Source: Nocardia sp. SYP-A9097 (GTDB lineage: Bacteria > Actinomycetota > Actinomycetes > Mycobacteriales > Mycobacteriaceae). Taken from it: a DNA stretch of 64,000 nucleotides. The notes below the pieces were generated by a model. That model saw only the letters and a program-made list of their open reading frames with translations, searched no databases and was not told the origin of the DNA. Location: contig NZ_WJIC01000010.1 in assembly GCF_009649815.1 (NCBI RefSeq), positions 62,001 to 126,000 on the forward strand, given 5' to 3'. The translations under genes and the position numbers were made by a program. Positions 63,815-64,000 of this stretch are shown here, in pieces (within the stretch, counting starts at the first letter, position 1; the number at the start of each line of letters is the position of its first letter).

Positions 63815-64000
63815 ATGTGAGGTTGCTCCGGACGGATTGTGGTCGGTAGTGGACATGTGGGCTTTCGGTATCGCTGCGAACACACAGCTGATGGAACTAA
63901 CGTTGGTCATGCGACAGCACATCGCTGTGGCGGAGCACAACGCTGCCCTGAAAAGCATGCGGACTCACAGCACGATTGTCTGCTCTGCTCGCCCCCGTGA
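63815..64000. promoter_or_regulatory. rpsA upstream region, window edge
   Basis: No coding feature is supported in these 186 bases. They include the rpsA leader (GGAG 11 bases before the start) and possibly its promoter; further upstream sequence lies outside the window. Confidence 0.4.

Noticed and set aside
62534..63820. Plus-strand open frame opposite rpsA
   Set aside because: Shadow; composition rich in Leu/Val/Asp repeats mirrors S1 codons.

Overview
The window is 64 kb of high-GC actinobacterial chromosome. Its core order is infC-rpmI-rplT-tsnR, pheS-pheT, uvrA, uvrB, a DUF402 gene, coaE (fused to a GrpB domain) and rpsA, the set found together in mycobacteria. Protein flavour and the many regulator-paired accessory genes point to Nocardia or a close Corynebacteriales relative; this is inferred from gene content, as no rRNA is present.

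Layout. 1-2.7 kb: an F420-type nitroreductase fragment and a DHA2 efflux pump divergent from a TetR regulator over a 32-bp palindrome. 2.8-3.9 kb: two abutting, atypical tRNA genes with Glu anticodons and an XRE/MmyB-type regulator frameshifted by a 10-bp tandem duplication. 4.1-6.1 kb: three uncharacterised genes. 6.2-11.2 kb: a flavin monooxygenase operon (PF10118-type hydrolase, ferredoxin reductase, FAD monooxygenase, SDR) divergent from a TetR regulator with two copies of one inverted repeat. 11.4-13.5 kb: a short second Rho factor and an alpha/beta hydrolase. 13.7-26.6 kb: pheST and the infC operon, separated by drug/redox modules (HxlR-nitroreductase, DoxX, MFS-TetR) and an amidohydrolase beside an amino-acid permease remnant. 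26.6-35.2 kb: a frameshifted GDSL lipase, then an LppX/LprG lipoprotein, cytochrome-b5 desaturase, type III polyketide synthase, PvdE/SyrD-type ABC exporter with an unusual His/Pro/Gly insertion, XRE regulator and an internally deleted SDR. This reads as an undescribed lipid-polyketide synthesis and export locus. 35.3-39.7 kb: metallophosphoesterase and uvrA. 39.8-49.2 kb: a dormancy-like region with a RafH-type ribosome hibernation factor, a DosS/DevS-like sensor kinase, a ketosynthase, a GGDEF protein, HelR/HelD, a universal stress protein and DoxX. DosR-box-like sites lie upstream of the hibernation factor and, as a tandem pair, upstream of the stress protein. 49.3-64 kb: AraC/VOC pair, uvrB, a TetR gene, formylglycine-generating enzyme plus sulfatase, DUF3159, two DUF402 paralogues flanking a secreted protein, coaE, phospholipase C and rpsA.

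Four genes look broken (XRE by a 10-bp duplication, GDSL lipase by a 1-base shift, permease by truncation, SDR by in-frame deletion). No insertion sequence, phage gene, CRISPR array or rRNA was seen.
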